A DNA stretch of 64,000 nucleotides. Origin: Branchiibius sp. NY16-3462-2 (GTDB lineage: Bacteria > Actinomycetota > Actinomycetes > Actinomycetales > Dermatophilaceae). Numbering within the stretch: position 1 is the stretch's first letter; the number at the start of each line of letters is the position of its first letter. Below, in pieces: positions 8,254 to 16,879 of this stretch. The stretch is from the NCBI RefSeq assembly GCF_001594145.1, contig NZ_LVCF01000025.1, positions 322,487 through 386,486 on the forward strand, in the 5' to 3' direction. Under the pieces are notes generated by a model. That model did not search any database. It saw only the letters and a program-made list of their open reading frames with translations, and was not told the DNA's origin. A program made the translations under genes and the position numbers.

Positions 8254-9153
8254 ATGATCGACGTCCACCGGCTGCGGGTGTTCCGCGCCGTCGTCGCCAG
8301 CGGTTCGGTGCAGGCCGCAGCGACGAACCTCGGCTATACCCCGTCGGCCATCAGCCAGCACCTGACCGCGCTGCAGAAGGAGACCGGCCTGGCGCTCTTC
8401 GCCAAGGACGGCCGCGGCATCGCACCGACACCGGCCGGCCGCGTTCTGGCCGAGCAGAGCGATGCGGTGATGGCTCAGTTGTCCCGGCTGAACGGTGTGG
8501 TCGACGACCTGCGGGAAGGACGCACCGAGACGCTGACCATTGCCAGCTTCGCCTCCGCGGGCCAGGTCTGGATGCCCCAGGTGGCTCGCGGGTTGCGTGA
8601 TGAGTTCCCGGATCTGCAGCTGACGGTCAACCTGAACGAACTGCCGGGCGTGCAGCTCCCGGACGGCGCCCAGTTGGATCTGCGTACCGAGGATCCCTCC
8701 GGACCGCCGAGCACGATGCCGGGGTACACCCGCGTCCCGTTGTGCGAGGAGGACTACGTGGTGGCGGTTGCCGTCAATCATCCACTGGCACAACGGGATT
8801 CGATTGTCTTGTCCGAGTTGGCCGCTGAGCGGTGGATCAGTGACACCAGCGGAGCCGACATCTGCGCCGCGATCTTGCGAGGGGCAACCCAAGCTGCCGG
8901 GTTCACCCCACGCTTCGCCGCGGTGACCTCGGACCATCACTCGTCGCTGGCCTTCGCCGCCGCGGGGATCGGGGTCGCGGTGCTGCCGCTACTCACCGTC
9001 GCCACCCCACCGCCGGACATCGCGATCGTTCCGATCACTGACGGACCGCGGCGGCGGATCGTGGCGTTCGTGCTGGATGATGCGACGACCTCAGCCGCGG
9101 TGCAACGAACCATCGCCCTGTTGCGCTCGGTGAGCGCGAGCACCGTCAGCTGA
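8254..9153 (+). CDS. LysR-type transcriptional regulator
   Basis: 299-residue regulator. The N-terminal winged HTH (MIDVHRLRVFRAVVASGSV, then YTPSAISQHLTALQKETG) is followed by a substrate-binding domain of the PBP2 type (about 90-295), with VALCEEDYVV-like and AFAAAGIGVAVLPLL segments. ATG 8254 is chosen because the product begins MIDVHRLRVF, the normal family N-terminus, although GGAGG lies directly against the ATG; an in-frame start at 8236 also exists. It is divergent from the 53-residue ORF, and its 3' end overlaps a CapA gene by eight bases. The effector is unknown. Confidence 0.87.
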   Translation: MIDVHRLRVFRAVVASGSVQAAATNLGYTPSAISQHLTALQKETGLALFAKDGRGIAPTPAGRVLAEQSDAVMAQLSRLNGVVDDLREGRTETLTIASFASAGQVWMPQVARGLRDEFPDLQLTVNLNELPGVQLPDGAQLDLRTEDPSGPPSTMPGYTRVPLCEEDYVVAVAVNHPLAQRDSIVLSELAAERWISDTSGADICAAILRGATQAAGFTPRFAAVTSDHHSSLAFAAAGIGVAVLPLLTVATPPPDIAIVPITDGPRRRIVAFVLDDATTSAAVQRTIALLRSVSASTVS

Positions 9154-10399
9154 TCGCCGACAGGTTGCAACCGTTGCCGCGACTCGTGATGAGTTTCGAG
9201 GTGCGGGCCCAGGAGCCCGGGTCCACTGCCGCCGGTGCGCCGGATTCGGGTACGACGTACGCCCGGTAACCGTGTAACCGATCCACCCAGGTGGGCTGGT
9301 ACTGCTCCTTCGCCGCAGTGATCGTGCCATCCGCAGACCGCTCGAATGTAACAATCACTCCGATGCCGTCCTGGGTCTGCACCGGATAGCCGAATTGCGT
9401 TCCCTGGTCGGACAATTGGTTGCCCAAGCCGTAGTTGACGAACATCCCGCCGATCTTGTCGCAGCCCTGCACCACGTGCGGATGGTTGCCGATGATCCAG
9501 TCGACGGCACCGGACTGTCCGATCTGCTGCGCCAGCGCGATGTCGTCGGCGTCCGGGGTGAATTTGAACTGCGTGCCCCAGTGCATCGAGACCACCACGA
9601 TATCCGCTCCCGCCGCCCGGGCGGCCTTCGCGTCAGCGATAATCCCTTGTGCCCCAATGACACTGAAGAGGTTCTTCTTCAGGAACGGTGCCGATGCCGG
9701 GGTGCCCGTCTGACTGCCTTCGGCGAAGTTGTCGAGCGTGTAGCTGTAGGACAGTTGGGCGATCTTGAACCCGTCCGCTTCGTACCACGCGGGCTGTCCC
9801 GGCTTGCCATCCGCACTGTCCTGCGGCCCGGCCAGTTGCAGATCGTTGGCGGTCATGATGGCCCGGGTCTGCACCATCCCGGTCAACCCGTTGTCGAAGG
9901 TGTGGTTGTTGCTGAAGCTGCAGCCGTCGTACCCCGTGGCCCTGATTGCCGGCGCTACCTGGTGCGGGCTGTTGTGCACGATGCCGTGGCCGAGATTCGT
10001 ATTCGTTTGTGACAGAGGCGTTTCCAGCTGGCAGATCGCTACGTCGGCTTTCGTGACCAGCGGTTTGAGGCCGATCAGTTGCGGCACGAAGTCATAGCCC
10101 GTGCCGCCCGCGTCAGCCTTTGCCTGCGCGATCAGACCTTCGTTGGTGAAGATGTCACCGCCAGCCATGATCGTGACGCTGCCGACTGGTTTGGCGCTGG
10201 TGCTCGCCGTGGTACTCGCTGTGCTTGAAGTGACCGACGTGCTGGAGGTCGTGCTCCCCGAGGATGGCGTGCTGCTCGCCGCGGAGGTGCCGGCCGACGA
10301 GGAGCCCGCGGTCGGCGTACCTGACGATCCACCCGAACACGCTGCCAGGCTGAGACCGAGGCCCGCCACGGCCAGGACGCAGACTCGACGGCGGATCAC
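9146..10399 (-). CDS. CapA family (poly-gamma-glutamate capsule-type) lipoprotein, copy 1
   Basis: 417-residue exported protein of the CapA/PGA_cap metallophosphatase-like family. The signal peptide ends in LAAC (lipobox) and is followed by a Ser/Thr-rich linker to about residue 75. Metal-site motifs are in order: IMAGGDIFT, CQLETPL, FSNNHTFDNG, SMHWGTQ, IGNHPHVVQ and NYGLGNQLS. Relatives act on poly-gamma-glutamate or other anionic capsule material, and some are phosphodiesterase-like. The start codon is GTG, seven bases after the stop of a second CapA gene, so the two are tandem paralogues of the same operon. The substrate is unknown. Confidence 0.87.
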   Translation of the reverse strand: MIRRRVCVLAVAGLGLSLAACSGGSSGTPTAGSSSAGTSAASSTPSSGSTTSSTSVTSSTASTTASTSAKPVGSVTIMAGGDIFTNEGLIAQAKADAGGTGYDFVPQLIGLKPLVTKADVAICQLETPLSQTNTNLGHGIVHNSPHQVAPAIRATGYDGCSFSNNHTFDNGLTGMVQTRAIMTANDLQLAGPQDSADGKPGQPAWYEADGFKIAQLSYSYTLDNFAEGSQTGTPASAPFLKKNLFSVIGAQGIIADAKAARAAGADIVVVSMHWGTQFKFTPDADDIALAQQIGQSGAVDWIIGNHPHVVQGCDKIGGMFVNYGLGNQLSDQGTQFGYPVQTQDGIGVIVTFERSADGTITAAKEQYQPTWVDRLHGYRAYVVPESGAPAAVDPGSWARTSKLITSRGNGCNLSAIS

Positions 10400-10406
10400 G
10401 GGCGGC

Positions 10407-11624
10407 TCAGCTGATCGCGGTCAGATCGCAGCTGTTGCCAGCTTTGTGGATCTGAACTTCGGTGCGGCCGTACGAGGTTGGGTCGATCGCCGGTGAGCCG
10501 CCGCTCTTGGGCACCAGGTAGACGCGGTAGCCATGCGTGCGGTCGACCCAGGTCGGCTGGTACTTCTCCGGTGACGGCGTGATCTTGCCGTCGGCGTCTC
10601 GGGTGAAGGTGACTTCGACGGAGATACCGTCCTGGCTCTGCGGCGGGAAACCCCACTGGGTGCCCATGTCGGACAACTGGTTGCCGAGCGAGTAGTTGAC
10701 GATCATGTTGTCGATCCGCTCGCAGCCGTGCACGACGTGCGGGTGGTTGCCGACGATCCAGTTCACGGCGCCGGACTTGGCGATCTCGGCGGCCATCTGG
10801 GCGTTGTCGTCGTCGTTGGTCATCTTGTGCTCGGTGCCCCAGTGCATCGACACGATCACCAGATCGGCGCCTTCCGCGCGCACCTTCTTGGCATCGTCGA
10901 TGACGCCCTGGGCGCCACGGACCATGAAGAGGTTCTGCTTGAAGAAGGGTGCATCAGCAGGCGTGTGCGTCATGTTGCCCAGCTGCAGATTGTCCGCGGA
11001 ATAGGTGTAGGACAACTGGGCGACCTTGAAGCCCTTGGCTTCGTACCACGCCACCTGTCCGCCTGGGGAATCCGCGGGCTCGTCAGCACTGTCCAGCGGA
11101 CCGGCGAGCTGTAATCCGTTGGCCTTCATGATCGCCCGGGTCTGCTTCATCCCGGACAAGCCAGCGTCGTAGGTGTGGTTGTTGGCAAAGCTGCAGCCGT
11201 CGAATCCGACGTCCTTGAGGGCAGTCGCCAGCTGGAAGGGGCTGTTGTGCCGCTTCTGGTAGCCCAGGTTGGTGTTGGTCTTGGTCAGTGGTGTCTCGAG
11301 CTGGCAGATCGCCAGATCCGCCTTCGACACCAGCGGTTTCAAGCCAGCGAGCATCGGGACGAAGTCGTACCCGTTACCGCCCGCGTCCTTCTTGGCCTGG
11401 GCCATCGGCAGTTCGTTGGTGAAGACATCGCCGCCGGCCATGATGGTGATGCTGCCGGGCGCTTTGCTGCTGCCCTGGGAGGCGGAGGAGGACGAGGAGC
11501 CGCCGGTCGCCGTACCTGCCGGCGGTGCTCCCGCCGGGCGCCCGTTCGCGTTGCTACACGCCGCCAGGCCGATCGCGGTAGCGGCAAGGGCAACGGGCAA
11601 TAACGTAGTACGGCGGGTGGGCAC
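10407..11624 (-). CDS. CapA family (poly-gamma-glutamate capsule-type) lipoprotein, copy 2
   Basis: 405-residue paralogue of the following gene, with the same motif order: IMAGGDVFTNELPM, CQLETPLTKTNTN, FANNHTYDAG, SMHWGTEH, VGNHPHVVHG and NYSLGNQLSD. The lipobox is LAAC. The GTG at 11624 is preferred because the product then begins MPTRRTTLLP, a normal lipoprotein signal. A longer frame runs back to 11864 but would read through the desaturase's 3' part antisense to nothing sensible. No clear Shine-Dalgarno is present. A strong hairpin (11611-11651) includes the start codon, so initiation may be regulated or the start mis-assigned. It lies 35 bases downstream of the desaturase stop. Confidence 0.85.
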   Translation of the reverse strand: MPTRRTTLLPVALAATAIGLAACSNANGRPAGAPPAGTATGGSSSSSASQGSSKAPGSITIMAGGDVFTNELPMAQAKKDAGGNGYDFVPMLAGLKPLVSKADLAICQLETPLTKTNTNLGYQKRHNSPFQLATALKDVGFDGCSFANNHTYDAGLSGMKQTRAIMKANGLQLAGPLDSADEPADSPGGQVAWYEAKGFKVAQLSYTYSADNLQLGNMTHTPADAPFFKQNLFMVRGAQGVIDDAKKVRAEGADLVIVSMHWGTEHKMTNDDDNAQMAAEIAKSGAVNWIVGNHPHVVHGCERIDNMIVNYSLGNQLSDMGTQWGFPPQSQDGISVEVTFTRDADGKITPSPEKYQPTWVDRTHGYRVYLVPKSGGSPAIDPTSYGRTEVQIHKAGNSCDLTAIS

Positions 11625-11651
11625 CCCACGATGGTAGGTGCCCACCCGCCG
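11611..11651 (-). terminator. 15-bp-stem hairpin covering the capA-2 start codon (terminator or attenuator)
   Basis: Arms CGGCGGGTGGGCACC (11611-11625) and GGTGCCCACCCGCCG (11637-11651) are perfectly complementary, separated by 11 bases. It lies directly after the desaturase stop codon (11660) and on the minus strand would act as an intrinsic-type stem, but there is no T tract. The GTG start codon of the second CapA gene (11622-11624) lies in the distal arm. It may be a desaturase terminator, a control element for capA, or both. Confidence 0.55.
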
Positions 11652-11659
11652 TGCTCGAG

Positions 11660-12853
11660 TCAGGCCGCGGCCGTGTCGGTCTCCACGACGTTGGGCCGGA
11701 CGCGCGACGGCAGCGCGGTCGGCTCGACCCGCTTGCGACGCGACGGGAACTTCAGCTTCGCGGCCAGGTGGTTGGGCAGCGAGAGGCGGATGACCTTCAT
11801 CCACGCCGAGCCGACCTGCTTGGGCAGCGGACCGGTCATGTACTGCAGGCCGTAGCGCTCGCACACGTCCTTCACCGCCGGAGCGATCTCCTGGTAGCGG
11901 TTGCTCGGCAGGTCGGGGAAGAGGTGGTGCTCGATCTGGTAGCTCAGGTTGCCGGTCGCGATGTGCATCGCCTTGGAGCCGGAGATGTTGGCCGAGCCGA
12001 TCATCTGACGCAGGTACCAGTCACCGCGGGTCTCCCCGACGATCGAGGTGCGGGTGAAGGTCTCGACACCCTCGGGGAAGTGACCGCACATGATGACCGA
12101 GTGGCTCCAGATGTTGCGGGTCACGTTGGCGATGGCGTTGGCGGCCAGGGTGGTCTTCCAGGCGCCGAACGGGGCGGCGAGCAGCGGGTTCAGGACGTAG
12201 TCCTTGGTCATCTGCTTGCGGATCTTGTTCAGGACCTTCGTGCCGTTGGTCTTGAAGACTTCCTTGTCGCCCTTGCCGGCCATGACCTTGCCGATCTCCA
12301 GGTCGTAGGCAGCGATGCCGTACTCGAAGAAGCAGGCGTTGATGCCGTTCCAGAGCGGCTGCGCCAGGTAGAACGGGCTCCAGCGCTGGTCCTCATCGAC
12401 CCGCATGATGCCGTAGCCCAGGTCGTTGTCCTTGCCCAGCACGTTGGTGTAGGTGTGGTGCAACTCGTTGTGCGAGTGCTTCCACAGCTCGGCCGGGGCG
12501 GCGTTGTCCCACTCCCAGGTGGTGGAGTGGATCTTCGGGTCACGCATCCAGTCCCACTGGCCGTGCATCACGTTGTGCCCGATCTCCATGTTCTCCAGGA
12601 TCTTCGCAACGGCCAGACCCGCGGTGCCGACGAAGAACGCGGGCTTCCACTTGGAGGCCAGCAGCACGCCGCGGCTGCCCATTTCGAGCCAGCGCTGGGT
12701 CTTGATCACCCGGCGGATGTAGCGCGCGTCCGCCTCGCCACGGGTGTCGATGACCGACTGGCGGATGGCGTCGAGCTCGACGGCGAGCGCGTCGATGTCC
12801 TCGCGGGTGAGGTGGTCGATCGGGCTGGTTTCCTTGCGCTGCAGGGCAGTCAT
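11660..12853 (-). CDS. acyl-CoA/fatty-acid desaturase (DesA3-like stearoyl-CoA delta-9 desaturase)
   Basis: 397-residue di-iron membrane desaturase. The histidine boxes are HNVMH (93-97), HNELHH (128-133) and QIEHH (in NLSYQIEHHLF). The GHNVMHGQ and THTYTNVLGKDNDLGYG segments closely resemble mycobacterial DesA3, which makes oleate from stearoyl-CoA. ATG 12853 gives MTALQRKE and has AGGAAAGG upstream; a frame to 12937 overlaps the reductase gene. It is 65 bases downstream of the ferredoxin-NADP-type reductase that supplies electrons in the DesA3 system, as in the mycobacterial Rv3229c/Rv3230c arrangement. The acyl chain and regiospecificity are inferred from family resemblance. Confidence 0.9.
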   Translation of the reverse strand: MTALQRKETSPIDHLTREDIDALAVELDAIRQSVIDTRGEADARYIRRVIKTQRWLEMGSRGVLLASKWKPAFFVGTAGLAVAKILENMEIGHNVMHGQWDWMRDPKIHSTTWEWDNAAPAELWKHSHNELHHTYTNVLGKDNDLGYGIMRVDEDQRWSPFYLAQPLWNGINACFFEYGIAAYDLEIGKVMAGKGDKEVFKTNGTKVLNKIRKQMTKDYVLNPLLAAPFGAWKTTLAANAIANVTRNIWSHSVIMCGHFPEGVETFTRTSIVGETRGDWYLRQMIGSANISGSKAMHIATGNLSYQIEHHLFPDLPSNRYQEIAPAVKDVCERYGLQYMTGPLPKQVGSAWMKVIRLSLPNHLAAKLKFPSRRKRVEPTALPSRVRPNVVETDTAAA

Positions 12854-12918
12854 GGGTTGCCTTTCCTGGTTCCGGTACGTCGAGTGGTCGAGTTGGTCTG
12901 TTGGTTCGTCGATCGCGG

Positions 12919-14082
12919 TTAGAGGACGATTTCGCACTTCCCGGCCGCGGCCGAGATGCAGGTCTGGACGAGGACGTTGTCGCCCTCGAGGGCTTGGGTG
13001 ACTTCACCGGTGCGCAGGTCGCGGACCGCGCCTTCCCGCATCGGCAGGACGCAGCCGTAACAGATGCCCATGCGGCACCCGGACGGCATGAGGACGCCGG
13101 CTTCTTCGCCGATGTCGAGGATCGGTCGTGCGCCGTCGCACTCGAGTTCTTTGTCGATCTCGGTGAAGTGGACCGTGCCGCCCTCACCCGGCTCGACCAG
13201 CTTGGGCCGGAACTGCTCGACGATGAGCTGGTCGCGCCGACCCTCGCGCTCCCAGTGCTCTTCGAGCATCTCCAGCATGCCGGCGGGGCCACAGGCGAAG
13301 GTCTGCCGCTCGCGCCAGTCGGGCACGAGGCTGTCGAGTTCGACCGGGTCGAGCATGCCGTGGGTGTCGGTGTGCCGCTCGAGCAGCGTGAGGCGGCCCT
13401 GCTGCGCGAGGTCGTGCAATTCGGTGGCGAAGATGACGTCTTCAGGGCGGGGTGCCGAGTGCAGCATGACGACATCGAGGTCCTGCTGTGCGCCGACGGT
13501 GTGCCGCAGGATGCCCATCGCGGGCGTGATGCCGCTACCACCGGTCAGCAACAGCACCGGCTTGTCGAGGTTGTCGGGCAGGACGAAGTCACCCTCGGCC
13601 TGCTCCATCTGCACGATCTGCCCCTCGCGCAGGTGCTCGTGCAGGTAGGTGCTGACCGCGCCGCCGGTGAGTGCTTTGACGGTGACTGCGATCAGGCCGT
13701 CGGTGCGCGGCCCGGAGGTGATGGAGTAGGCGCGCCACAGTCGGATGCCGTTGATGTCGACACCGATGCGGGTGTACTGACCCGGCTTGTGGCCCTTCCA
13801 GGTGCGGCCCGGCTGGATGACGACGGTGATCGCATCCTCGGTCTCCCGCACGATCTGCTGCACCCGGCCCCGCAGGATGGTCGAGGTCTTCAGCGGGTCG
13901 ACGAGGTCGATGAAGTCCTCGGGCAGCAGCGGGGTGGTGAAGCCCTTGACGACGCTGAAGGCGCGCTGCTTCCACTTCGACGCCTCCGTGCCCTGCGGCC
14001 GGAAGCGGTCACCGGAGTTGCGCACCGGCTTGCCCGAGGGCTGCCGGGCCAGGGCTCCGGTGTCATCGGTCCGCATGAACAT
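12919..14082 (-). CDS. ferredoxin-domain reductase, electron donor for the desaturase
   Basis: 387-residue flavoprotein with an FAD-binding domain (RAYSITSGP), a NAD(P)-binding domain (LLTGGSGITPAMGILR) and a C-terminal plant-type [2Fe-2S] ferredoxin domain, seen as SGCRMGICYGC with a distant CISAA cysteine. This matches the partner of DesA3 (Rv3230c type). The start at 14082 has AGGGTGG upstream; 14076 is an alternative ATG. A longer ORF runs to 14226, but the extra segment has no conservation. It is divergent from the PucR regulator. Confidence 0.9.
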   Translation of the reverse strand: MFMRTDDTGALARQPSGKPVRNSGDRFRPQGTEASKWKQRAFSVVKGFTTPLLPEDFIDLVDPLKTSTILRGRVQQIVRETEDAITVVIQPGRTWKGHKPGQYTRIGVDINGIRLWRAYSITSGPRTDGLIAVTVKALTGGAVSTYLHEHLREGQIVQMEQAEGDFVLPDNLDKPVLLLTGGSGITPAMGILRHTVGAQQDLDVVMLHSAPRPEDVIFATELHDLAQQGRLTLLERHTDTHGMLDPVELDSLVPDWRERQTFACGPAGMLEMLEEHWEREGRRDQLIVEQFRPKLVEPGEGGTVHFTEIDKELECDGARPILDIGEEAGVLMPSGCRMGICYGCVLPMREGAVRDLRTGEVTQALEGDNVLVQTCISAAAGKCEIVL

Positions 14083-14155
14083 CACCACCCTGCCAGTGTG
14101 GTGCGTTTCAGGGCGTAAAATCTTGGCCACGCGACGTGAATCTGCGCCGCGGAAC

Positions 14156-14170
14156 TGTTCATCACGAACA
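14156..14170. promoter_or_regulatory. inverted repeat TGTTC-N5-GAACA, candidate operator
   Basis: A five-base-arm dyad 15 bases upstream of the PucR-type regulator start and about 74 bases upstream of the reductase start. It lies in the divergent intergenic region that must hold both promoters. Its position fits an autoregulatory site, but the assignment is only inferred. Confidence 0.35.
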
Positions 14171-14184
14171 AAGCAGGGGCAACC

Positions 14185-15339
14185 ATGAACACCGAGGTCA
14201 CCAGTCCCGCGCTGGGCGCTCGCCAAGTGGCGGCGGTGAGCCGCGAACTACCGCGGATCGCGGTGCAGTGTGTCGACGCCATCGTGACCGAGGTGCCCGC
14301 CTACCGCGTGACCCTGCGCGGAGATCTGCGGGTGGCGATTGAGCAGGCCGTGCAGCTTGCCCTGGCCGGCTTCCTTCGCCTGGCGGCCGGCCGACGCGTG
14401 GGCGATCCGTCGACTCCCATCGAGCAGTCCCTGGCCGGTGCGTATGAGTTGGGTCGCGGTGAGGCCAAGAGCGGCCGGCGGATGGATTCATTGCTGTCGG
14501 CCTACCGCGTGGGGGCGCGTACGGCGTGGCGCGAGATGTCGTCGCTGCCCGCCGTGCAGAAGGCCTCGGCCTCGGACGTCGCCCACTTCGCGGAGTTGGT
14601 GTTCGCCTACATCGACGAGTTGTCCGCGTCGTCGGTGACGGGTCACGTGGATGAGCTGACCGATGAAACCAACTCTCGCGGCCGATTGGCGAATGCGCTT
14701 CTGGCGGAACGTGATCCGGCGACGATCGAAGCCCTCGCGGCGGAAACGGGCTGGGCGTTGCCCGAGTCCTTGACCGCCGTACTGGTAGCGCCGACCAGGC
14801 TGTCCACGCTCCTCGGACGCCTGCCCGACGGCTGGTTGCGGGCCACGGACGATCCCGGCCGGCACGGCCTGACCGTCTTCCTCGTGCCCGGCGGCCGGGT
14901 CCGCTTGCTCAAGGCGTTGGGCGATCGACGCGCGTACGTCGGGCCCACCCGTCCGTGGGCGCAGGTCGCCACCTCTTACGGCCGGGCCACGCGCGCTGCG
15001 GAGTTGGACGCGTTGGGCGCCTTCGCGGCGGTCGAAGGGCCGATCGACACCGATGCGCACCTGTCGACCCTGGTGCTGAACTCCGACCCCGGAGCGCTCG
15101 CCGATCTGCGGACCCGGGTGCTCGATCCGCTCTCGGCAGAGAACGAGTCCTCCCGCGACCGCCTGGCCGAGACCCTGCGGTCATGGTTGTTGCACCAGGG
15201 CCGGCGGGACGCAGTGGCTGCCGAGCTACACGTGCACCCGCAGACGGTGCGCTACCGGATGACGCGGATCAGGGAGTTGTACGGCGACCGCCTGGACGAC
15301 CCTTTTGTCGTTCGCGACCTCGTGATCGCCCTCGGCTGA
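14185..15339 (+). CDS. PucR/CdaR-type helix-turn-helix regulator
   Basis: 384-residue regulator. The C-terminal HTH_30 domain (about 325-384) has AVAAELHVHPQTVRYRMTRIRELYG, the signature of PucR/CdaR proteins. The upstream GGDEF-like/sensor part (residues about 150-300) is poorly conserved. It is divergent from the reductase-desaturase operon and convergent with nothing; the flavin monooxygenase follows on the same strand after 258 bases. It may control the desaturase operon, the monooxygenase, or both. The effector is unknown. Confidence 0.82.
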   Translation: MNTEVTSPALGARQVAAVSRELPRIAVQCVDAIVTEVPAYRVTLRGDLRVAIEQAVQLALAGFLRLAAGRRVGDPSTPIEQSLAGAYELGRGEAKSGRRMDSLLSAYRVGARTAWREMSSLPAVQKASASDVAHFAELVFAYIDELSASSVTGHVDELTDETNSRGRLANALLAERDPATIEALAAETGWALPESLTAVLVAPTRLSTLLGRLPDGWLRATDDPGRHGLTVFLVPGGRVRLLKALGDRRAYVGPTRPWAQVATSYGRATRAAELDALGAFAAVEGPIDTDAHLSTLVLNSDPGALADLRTRVLDPLSAENESSRDRLAETLRSWLLHQGRRDAVAAELHVHPQTVRYRMTRIRELYGDRLDDPFVVRDLVIALG

Positions 15340-15393
15340 CCGCCCCCGCCGCCTTTCCGCCTCCACCGCGCTTTCACCCGCTTTGTGACAGGT

Positions 15394-15422
15394 TGTCCCA
15401 CCGTGCCGCGATTCGTGGGACA
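15394..15422. promoter_or_regulatory. perfect inverted repeat TGTCCCAC-N13-GTGGGACA upstream of the FMO
   Basis: Eight-base arms separated by 13 bases, 176 bases upstream of the flavin monooxygenase start and 55 bases downstream of the PucR stop. The sequence lacks a U tract, so it is not a typical terminator. The rest of the 258-base gap (15340-15597) holds no evident gene, only AT-richer stretches close to the FMO start that could be a promoter. The half-site word also occurs at 7979. Confidence 0.45.
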
Positions 15423-15597
15423 TCCCGTGCCGAAGTCGACGGGGCTGCGAGCCCGGTCATCGGATTCTTTGAAGTAGAAGGCCAATAACATCTGTTGGAC
15501 AGGCACTAGTCGTGTCGTCAAGACTTTTCCTACCGTCCTTCAACCATCAGGCCGGCGCAACGTCGCGCAGCGCAGATGACGACCGGAAGAGTCCACC

Positions 15598-16860
15598 ATG
15601 TCTGAATCCACCGAACCGCTGCGTGACGTCGAGGTCGCTGTGATCGGAGCCGGTCAAGCCGGCGTTGCCGCGAGCGAACACCTCGGTCGGTACGGGATCG
15701 ATTACGTGGTCCTGGAACGCGACCGCATCGCCGAGCGCTGGCGCACCGAGCGGTGGGACTCGTTGGTCGCCAACGGTCCTGCGTGGCACGACCGCTTCCC
15801 CGGTCTGGAGTTCGACGACGTCGGCCCTGACGGGTTCGCCGCCAAGGAGCAGGTTGCGCAGTACTTCGAGAAGTACGCCGCGATGATCGACGCGCCCATC
15901 CGCACCGGCGTCAACGTCACCAGCGTGCAGCGCCTGGACGGCAGCCCCGGGTTCCGGGTCGAGACGTCAGACGGTTCGTTCACCGCCCGGTACGTCGTGG
16001 TGGCGACCGGACCCTTCCAGACCCCCGTGTTCCCACCGATCGTCCCGCAGAGCGACGGCATCACCCAGATCCACTCCTCGTCGTACTACAACCCGCAGCA
16101 GCTGGCGCCCGGCAACGTCCTGGTGGTCGGCGCCGGCTCCTCCGGGGTGCAGATCGCCGAAGAGCTCAACACCGCGGGGCGAGAGGTCTACCTGTCCGTC
16201 GGCCCGCACGACCGGCCCCCGAGGTCGTACCGCGGCCGCGACTTCGTCTGGTGGCTGGGCGTTCTCGGCCTGTGGGATGCGGAAACCCCGCCGCAGGGAG
16301 CCGAGCACGTGACGATTGCCGTCAGCGGTGCAAACGGCGGTCACACGGTCGACTTCCGCCGACTGGCCGAGGCCGGCATCACCCTCGTCGGGCGCACCGA
16401 GGCCTACCAGGATGGCTCACTGACCTTCGCCGATGACCTGGCCACCAACATCGCCCTCGGCGACGCGAACTACCTCGCGCTGCTGGATGCCGCTGATGCG
16501 TACATCGAGCGCAACGGCCTGGACCTGCCCGAAGAGCCCGAGGCGCGCGTCATCGGACCGGACCCGGCCTGTGTCACCAGCCCGCTGCACGAGCTCGATC
16601 TCGCCGCTGCCGGGATCACCACGATCATCTGGGCCACCGGTTTCACCCAGGACTACGACTGGCTGAAGGTCGACGCCTTTGACGAGAGCGGGCGACCGAT
16701 CCAGCGTCGCGGTGTCAGCGCCGAACCCGGGGTCTACTTCCTGGGCCTGCCGTGGCTGTCCCGGCGCGGCTCGAGCTTCATCTGGGGTGTCTGGCACGAC
16801 GCGAAGTACGTCGCTGACCACATCCAGACCCAGCGCGGCTACCTCGCCTACGAGGACTGA
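15598..16860 (+). CDS. flavin-containing monooxygenase (FMO-type)
   Basis: 420-residue FAD- and NADPH-dependent monooxygenase. FAD-binding GAGQAGVAASEHL is at about residue 20; a second Rossmann motif GAGSSGVQIAEEL at about 180 binds NADPH. WATGFTQDYDWL near the C-terminus matches the conserved ATGF motif of the family. The canonical FxGxxxHxxxW motif is degenerate: the region reads QIHSSSYYNPQQL. Relatives oxidise nitrogen- or sulfur-containing compounds or act as Baeyer-Villiger enzymes. It lies beside the amine-type catabolic operon and converges with its last gene across a hairpin, so a role in nitrogen compound oxidation is plausible. Confidence 0.83.
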   Translation: MSESTEPLRDVEVAVIGAGQAGVAASEHLGRYGIDYVVLERDRIAERWRTERWDSLVANGPAWHDRFPGLEFDDVGPDGFAAKEQVAQYFEKYAAMIDAPIRTGVNVTSVQRLDGSPGFRVETSDGSFTARYVVVATGPFQTPVFPPIVPQSDGITQIHSSSYYNPQQLAPGNVLVVGAGSSGVQIAEELNTAGREVYLSVGPHDRPPRSYRGRDFVWWLGVLGLWDAETPPQGAEHVTIAVSGANGGHTVDFRRLAEAGITLVGRTEAYQDGSLTFADDLATNIALGDANYLALLDAADAYIERNGLDLPEEPEARVIGPDPACVTSPLHELDLAAAGITTIIWATGFTQDYDWLKVDAFDESGRPIQRRGVSAEPGVYFLGLPWLSRRGSSFIWGVWHDAKYVADHIQTQRGYLAYED

Positions 16861-16879
16861 GCGAAACCCGTTGAGCGCA

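Noticed and set aside
11651..12922. 423-residue plus-strand ORF opposite the desaturase
   Set aside because: Antisense frame of a gene with clear histidine boxes; the product is Arg/His/Val-rich with no motif.
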